Below, in pieces: positions 6,392-8,862 of a stretch of DNA of 8,862 nt. The stretch is from UMGS1307 sp964523005 (GTDB lineage: Bacteria > Bacillota > Clostridia > Oscillospirales > CAG-382): positions 1 to 8,862 of the forward strand of contig CAZFZL010000061.1 of assembly GCA_964523005.1 (NCBI GenBank), given 5' to 3'. Positions within the stretch are counted from its first letter, which is position 1. Every line of letters starts with the position of its first letter. The notes under the pieces were generated by a model that saw only the letters and a list, made by a program, of their open reading frames with translations, was not told the origin of the DNA and ran no database searches. Both the position numbers and the translations under genes were made by a program.

Positions 6392-6625
6392 GAATCGGTC
6401 ACGCCGAGGGAAATTCCATTTAAAATCACGCGTACGCTTGCGGAATATTATATTGCAAATAAGCCGTGTGACGGCGGCTGGGCGATAATACCGCAAACCA
6501 ACCTTGACGCGTATTTCGGCAGCACGGCGTTTACGAAAATGTATCTGCCGAAGCTTCCCCCGGAGTTCATCGAGCGAAAAGAATCAAGCTTCGGCGTTGA
6601 AATGTACAGAGCGAAACTTTTCTAA
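6392..6625 (+). pseudogene. Orphan C-terminal fragment of an unrecognised protein
   Basis: A plus-strand frame ending at TAA 6623-6625 reads ESVTPREIPFKITRTLAEYY, then CDGGWAIIPQTNLDAYF and a Pro-rich LPKLPPEFIERKESSFGVEM end. Codon use and composition look genuine and resemble the neighbouring coding regions. No start with a ribosome binding site is present, and upstream the frame runs into bases better explained by the minus-strand Sel1 fragment. I read it as the 3' end of a gene cut by a rearrangement near 6380-6400. The family is not recognised. Confidence 0.4.
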
Positions 6626-6663
6626 AAAACCTTATTGCAACCGAATAGTGTAAGCGAGCCGCG

Positions 6664-6781
6664 GTGACTGTTAATGCCATCGCGACATTTGTGTCAAAAA
6701 GTAATAGAAATTTTGCAAACAACTGCTAATATGACTGCTAACACAAAATATAAAACTCGAAAAAATCGCAATAACAGTCAC
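6664..6781. repeat. Cluster of recombinase-like sites: inverted repeat plus direct repeats
   Basis: GTGACTGTTAATGC (6664-6677) is the inverted partner of GCAATAACAGTCAC (6768-6781), 13 of 14 bases matching, around a 90-bp interior. The same core recurs as AACTGCTAA (6721-6729) and GACTGCTAA (6733-6741), so four copies of RACTGYTAW are present, three direct and one inverted. They lie just upstream of the promoter of the integrase-head fusion gene. Such arrays resemble tyrosine-recombinase arm/core sites or an att end. The function is inferred. Confidence 0.6.
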
Positions 6782-6787
6782 TATCTA

Positions 6788-6817
6788 TTGGCATAGGTGG
6801 TCATATCGGTATATAAT
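6788..6817 (+). promoter_or_regulatory. Promoter of the integrase-head/NeuD fusion gene
   Basis: TTGGCA (6788-6793), an 18-nt spacer and TATAAT (6812-6817). The -35 begins only 6 bp beyond the right arm of the inverted repeat, so proteins bound there could affect polymerase. The predicted leader is about 32 nt. Confidence 0.6.
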
Positions 6818-6855
6818 ATTATGAATATGAAAAATATTGCGAACGGGGTCGAAAC

Positions 6856-7539
6856 ATGAAAACAGGGCCGAATATCCGCGAACGCGCCGACGGACGTTTT
6901 GAAGCGCGGTACATCAAATCCCGCACCGACGAGGGAAAAATTATATACGGTTACTGTTACAGCAAGACCTACGCGGAAGCCGAAGAAAAGCGAAACGCGA
7001 TTCTTGGAATCGAAGTCCCGAAGAAGTCCGGCGTGAAACATATGAATCTGCTCATATTGGGCGCGGGAGGTCAGGGGCAGGTCGTGAAAGAGACAGCACA
7101 GAGCATGTGCATTTTTGAGAAGATCGATTTTCTTGACGACGACCCGCAAAAGACAGCAGCTATCGACATATGTGATAATTATAAAAATTATATTGACGAA
7201 TATCCGATAGCGTTCGTGTCGTTCGGAAAAAATGATCTCCGCTCCAAGTGGATAGACAAGCTGGAAAAAGCCGGATTCATTCTGCCTAAAATCGTTCACC
7301 GTGATGCCGGTGTCAGTCCGAGCGCAAAAATAGGAACAGCATCAATTGTTGAAGCAAAGGCGAATATCAGTGCCAACGTGACGATCGGCAAGGGCTGTTT
7401 TATCAGTTCTGGCGCGATTATCGATCACGACGCGGTACTGAAAGACTGTTGCCATATCGACTGCGGCGCGATGGTGAAGAACAAATGCACCGTGGAGTCG
7501 CTGCGAAAGGTACAGAGCGGCAGCGTTGTGGAAATATAG
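6856..7539 (+). CDS. Integrase arm-binding head fused to NeuD/PglD-type sugar acetyltransferase
   Basis: This 227-aa protein has two parts. Residues 1 to about 55 (MKTGPNIRERADGRFEARYI, then GKIIYGYCYSKTYAEAEEKR) match the N-terminal arm-type DNA-binding domain of Clostridia tyrosine integrases. The core-binding and catalytic domains are missing. From Met63 (MNLLILGAGGQGQVVKE) it is a complete NeuD/PglD-like enzyme: a nucleotide-sugar-binding Rossmann-like domain, then left-handed beta-helix hexapeptide repeats (PSAKIGTASIVEAKANIS, NVTIGKGC), with presumed catalytic His191 in IIDHDAVL. Such enzymes acetylate an amino or hydroxy sugar for glycan precursors using acetyl-CoA. The C-terminus is short, as in some clostridial members. 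The ATG at 6856 has only a weak GGGG, and Met63 has no ribosome binding site, so fused translation is likely. A phosphoglycosyl transferase remnant follows. Confidence 0.85.
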   Translation: MKTGPNIRERADGRFEARYIKSRTDEGKIIYGYCYSKTYAEAEEKRNAILGIEVPKKSGVKHMNLLILGAGGQGQVVKETAQSMCIFEKIDFLDDDPQKTAAIDICDNYKNYIDEYPIAFVSFGKNDLRSKWIDKLEKAGFILPKIVHRDAGVSPSAKIGTASIVEAKANISANVTIGKGCFISSGAIIDHDAVLKDCCHIDCGAMVKNKCTVESLRKVQSGSVVEI

Positions 7540-7572
7540 CGGCAAAAGTTAATGATTATCACGAGGATATAT

Positions 7573-7780
7573 ATGTACAAAAATTATTATAGCAACCTCG
7601 CCCGGTCCGGTGCTGTTCAAGCAAAAACGGGTGAAAATATATAAAACATATTTCAACCTTCTGAAGTTCCGCACAATGCGAATCGACACGCCTCATGATA
7701 TGCCGACTCACATGCTGCAAAATCCGGAGCAGTGGATAATACGAATCGGAAAGATTCTTCGTAAGACGAGTCTTGCTTGA
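7573..7780 (+). pseudogene. Decayed monotopic phosphoglycosyl transferase (sugar transferase) gene
   Basis: An ATG with a GAGG site starts MYKNYY, as these enzymes do, but a deletion and frameshift remove the membrane helix. A second frame (from about 7598) resumes with SPGPVLFKQKRV, continues LLKFRTMRIDTPHDMPTHML and QNPEQWIIRIGKILRKTSL, then stops at TGA 7778-7780. The break falls exactly where the catalytic Asp-Glu of TSLDELPQ should be, so the product would be inactive. The family transfers a phosphosugar from UDP-sugar to undecaprenyl phosphate. The intact paralogue at 8626 shares the start context and motifs but differs in many residues, so this is not a recent duplicate. Neighbours suggest it is a relic of an earlier polysaccharide cluster. 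Confidence 0.85.
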
Positions 7781-8161
7781 GTAATAATAGGGACAAAACC
7801 TGAAAAGCCTTGCTGTATAAGGGTTTTTAAGCATTTTTATAGAATCATAAATCTTAATAAATGTATTTGTGGCTCGATAAAAGCGTTTGAAGGTTAATTC
7901 ATAATTGAATTATCAAATAAGCTTTACATACTTTTATACCTTTTAAAAAAGAGCAAACTCCCACTAATAACAATTGTTTTTCATAAGTATAATATAACAA
8001 ACAAGCGCATGTGTCAATAGATAAAGTAACAAATAGTAATGTCGAAATTGTTTAATACATCGAGCAGGATTATAAAGATAACTGGTTAAATTTGTAATCG
8101 TAAATACATAATTCAAACAATATTTAAATATTCATAAAAATTATAGCGGAGGAACTAAACC
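7781..8161. other. AT-rich intergenic stretch without a recognised gene
   Basis: About 380 bases, markedly richer in A+T than the sequence to the left. I see no open frame of credible coding quality. A weak stem (CCTT/AAGG near 7811-7825, followed by GTTTTT) could end transcription from the fusion gene. A perfect palindrome AATATTTAAATATT lies at 8119-8132, shortly before the next gene. No convincing -35/-10 pair was found for that gene. Confidence 0.5.
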
Positions 8162-8437
8162 ATGATAATCAAATCCGACGAGACTATTCAAATTTTAAAG
8201 GGCAAATTAATATGCAAATATAACAATCAAAGTAAGATTTTTTCTGACCCTGCTGAGTTTTCTAATGACGAATGGGGAAAGAACAAAACGGTTAGTTGTA
8301 TTTGCGTTGAGGACGGAACATTGTCTATCACATTGGAAGATACTCCTGTTTTAACACAATGCAACGCTAACACAAATTGGGAACAAGAACATTTTGAAAG
8401 AACCGGCCACGAACCAAATCTGTTTGATGGCGTTTAA
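8162..8437 (+). CDS. Hypothetical 91-aa protein, unknown function
   Basis: The start is well supported by GGAGG 9 nt upstream, and the frame is clean to TAA at 8435-8437. The protein is acidic and soluble-looking, without signal peptide or membrane helix. Its N-terminal half (MIIKSDETIQILKGKLICKY) looks beta-rich. There is a Cys-Ile-Cys pair in the middle and a polar C-terminus with NWEQEHFERTGHEPNLFDGV. Codon use is AT-rich, like the following sugar transferase and unlike the left half of the window, which suggests acquired DNA. It sits between the broken and intact phosphoglycosyl transferase copies and is followed by a hairpin. I do not recognise a family. A cargo or defence-related role is possible but unsupported. 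Confidence 0.65.
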   Translation: MIIKSDETIQILKGKLICKYNNQSKIFSDPAEFSNDEWGKNKTVSCICVEDGTLSITLEDTPVLTQCNANTNWEQEHFERTGHEPNLFDGV

Positions 8438-8524
8438 GAGATTTGAATCGAGAAGCGTACCAAGATTTGATGTTATAGCCCAAGATGATTAAAAATATTC
8501 CTATTGTTAAAGTCCTTGATGACA

Positions 8525-8570
8525 AAAATTCATTCCTGACAAAGGTAATGAATTTTATATAATTATTTTT
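8525..8570 (+). terminator. AT-rich hairpin terminator after the 91-aa gene
   Basis: AAAATTCATTCC (8525-8536) pairs with GG and AATGAATTTT (8544-8556, with one bulged T), followed by AATTATTTTT. It lies about 90 nt after the stop of the 91-aa gene and before the next gene, so it probably separates their transcripts. Confidence 0.5.
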
Positions 8571-8625
8571 ATCTCATCAAGTTGTCCACGAAGAAATGAA
8601 TAACGAATTATCGCGAGGTTCCAAT

Positions 8626-8862
8626 ATGTACAAAGCATTTTTTAAACGGTTTTTCGACATAATACTTTCGTTTATAGCGATTATATGTTTATCATGGCTT
8701 TTTATTATAATATCGTTAGCTATTGTAATAGACGATCCGGGTCCAGTTCTTTTTAAACAGAAACGGGTGGGTAAAGGTAAAAAGCTATTCAAAATATTAA
8801 AGTTCCGCAGCATGAAAATGAGCACACCACGCGATACGCCGACACATATGCTTAAAAACCCC
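8626..8862 (+). CDS. Monotopic phosphoglycosyl transferase (sugar transferase), N-terminal part
   Basis: The visible 79 residues begin MYKAFFKRFFDIILSFIAII, a basic amphipathic start and a hydrophobic re-entrant membrane helix (about 8-35). The cytoplasmic signature DDPGPVLFKQKRVG (37-50) and LKFRSMKM (58-65) follow. These are the bacterial sugar transferase (PglC/WcaJ/EpsL-like) motifs. The enzyme loads the first phosphosugar onto undecaprenyl phosphate at the inner leaflet. The catalytic Asp-Glu lies beyond the window edge. The ATG is preceded by GCGAGG, in a context shared with the broken copy (ATTATCrCGAGG before ATGTACAAA). The usual Ser-Pro kink of the membrane helix reads Ser23-Trp24 here. 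The neighbour suggests work with the NeuD-like acetyltransferase. AT-rich codons imply recent acquisition. Confidence 0.9.
   Translation, partial: MYKAFFKRFFDIILSFIAIICLSWLFIIISLAIVIDDPGPVLFKQKRVGKGKKLFKILKFRSMKMSTPRDTPTHMLKNP

Noticed and set aside
6664..6781. CRISPR-like interpretation of the repeated ACTGCTAA units
   Set aside because: The units are about 9 bp, irregularly spaced, partly inverted and too few. No cas genes are present.
8577..8825. 82-codon minus-strand frame opposite the second sugar transferase
   Set aside because: The plus strand encodes a clear phosphoglycosyl transferase N-terminus there, so the antisense frame is incidental.

Overview
The window looks like chromosomal DNA of an endospore-forming, fermentative, probably gut-type Clostridia (Oscillospirales-like; the exact taxon is inference). 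The evidence is a complete alpha/beta-type small acid-soluble spore protein gene, a Rex redox repressor coupled to bifunctional AdhE, strong AGGAGG-type ribosome binding sites, and mobile-element and exopolysaccharide genes of the type common in that group.

Left part (1-4800), a conserved housekeeping block. A partial YgjV-like membrane protein gene runs off the left edge on the minus strand. Facing it is the rex - adhE - phosphotransferase operon on the plus strand. The two divergent promoters flank a perfect 8-4-8 palindrome that is a candidate operator. The operon ends at a strong hairpin shared with the convergent spore-protein gene, which has its own SigG-like promoter.

Middle part (4800-6640), minus-strand genes and debris. 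A small Cys-rich DUF3795-type gene is preceded by the C-terminal stump of a VOC/glyoxalase gene, whose old promoter is still in place. Beyond two hairpins lies the decayed end of a mobilizable element: a Sel1-repeat relaxase-like C-terminus, an overlapping 38-codon ORF, and a small ORF interrupted by an in-frame TAG. A plus-strand orphan C-terminal fragment (about 6392-6625) abuts the relaxase remnant.

Right part (6640-8862), the start of a surface-polysaccharide locus. A cluster of recombinase-like repeats and a good promoter precede an unusual ORF. In it, the N-terminal arm-DNA-binding piece of a tyrosine integrase is fused in frame to a complete NeuD/PglD-type sugar O/N-acetyltransferase. 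This is followed by a wrecked copy of a monotopic phosphoglycosyl transferase gene, an AT-rich stretch, an unknown 91-aa gene, and then a second, apparently intact phosphoglycosyl transferase gene that runs off the right edge. An acetyltransferase plus a phosphoglycosyl transferase suggests initiation of a PglC/PglD-like lipid-linked glycan. The composition change and the remnant suggest that an older cluster was replaced by a newer, AT-rich one.

The most unusual item is the integrase-head/acetyltransferase fusion immediately downstream of repeats that resemble integrase binding sites.
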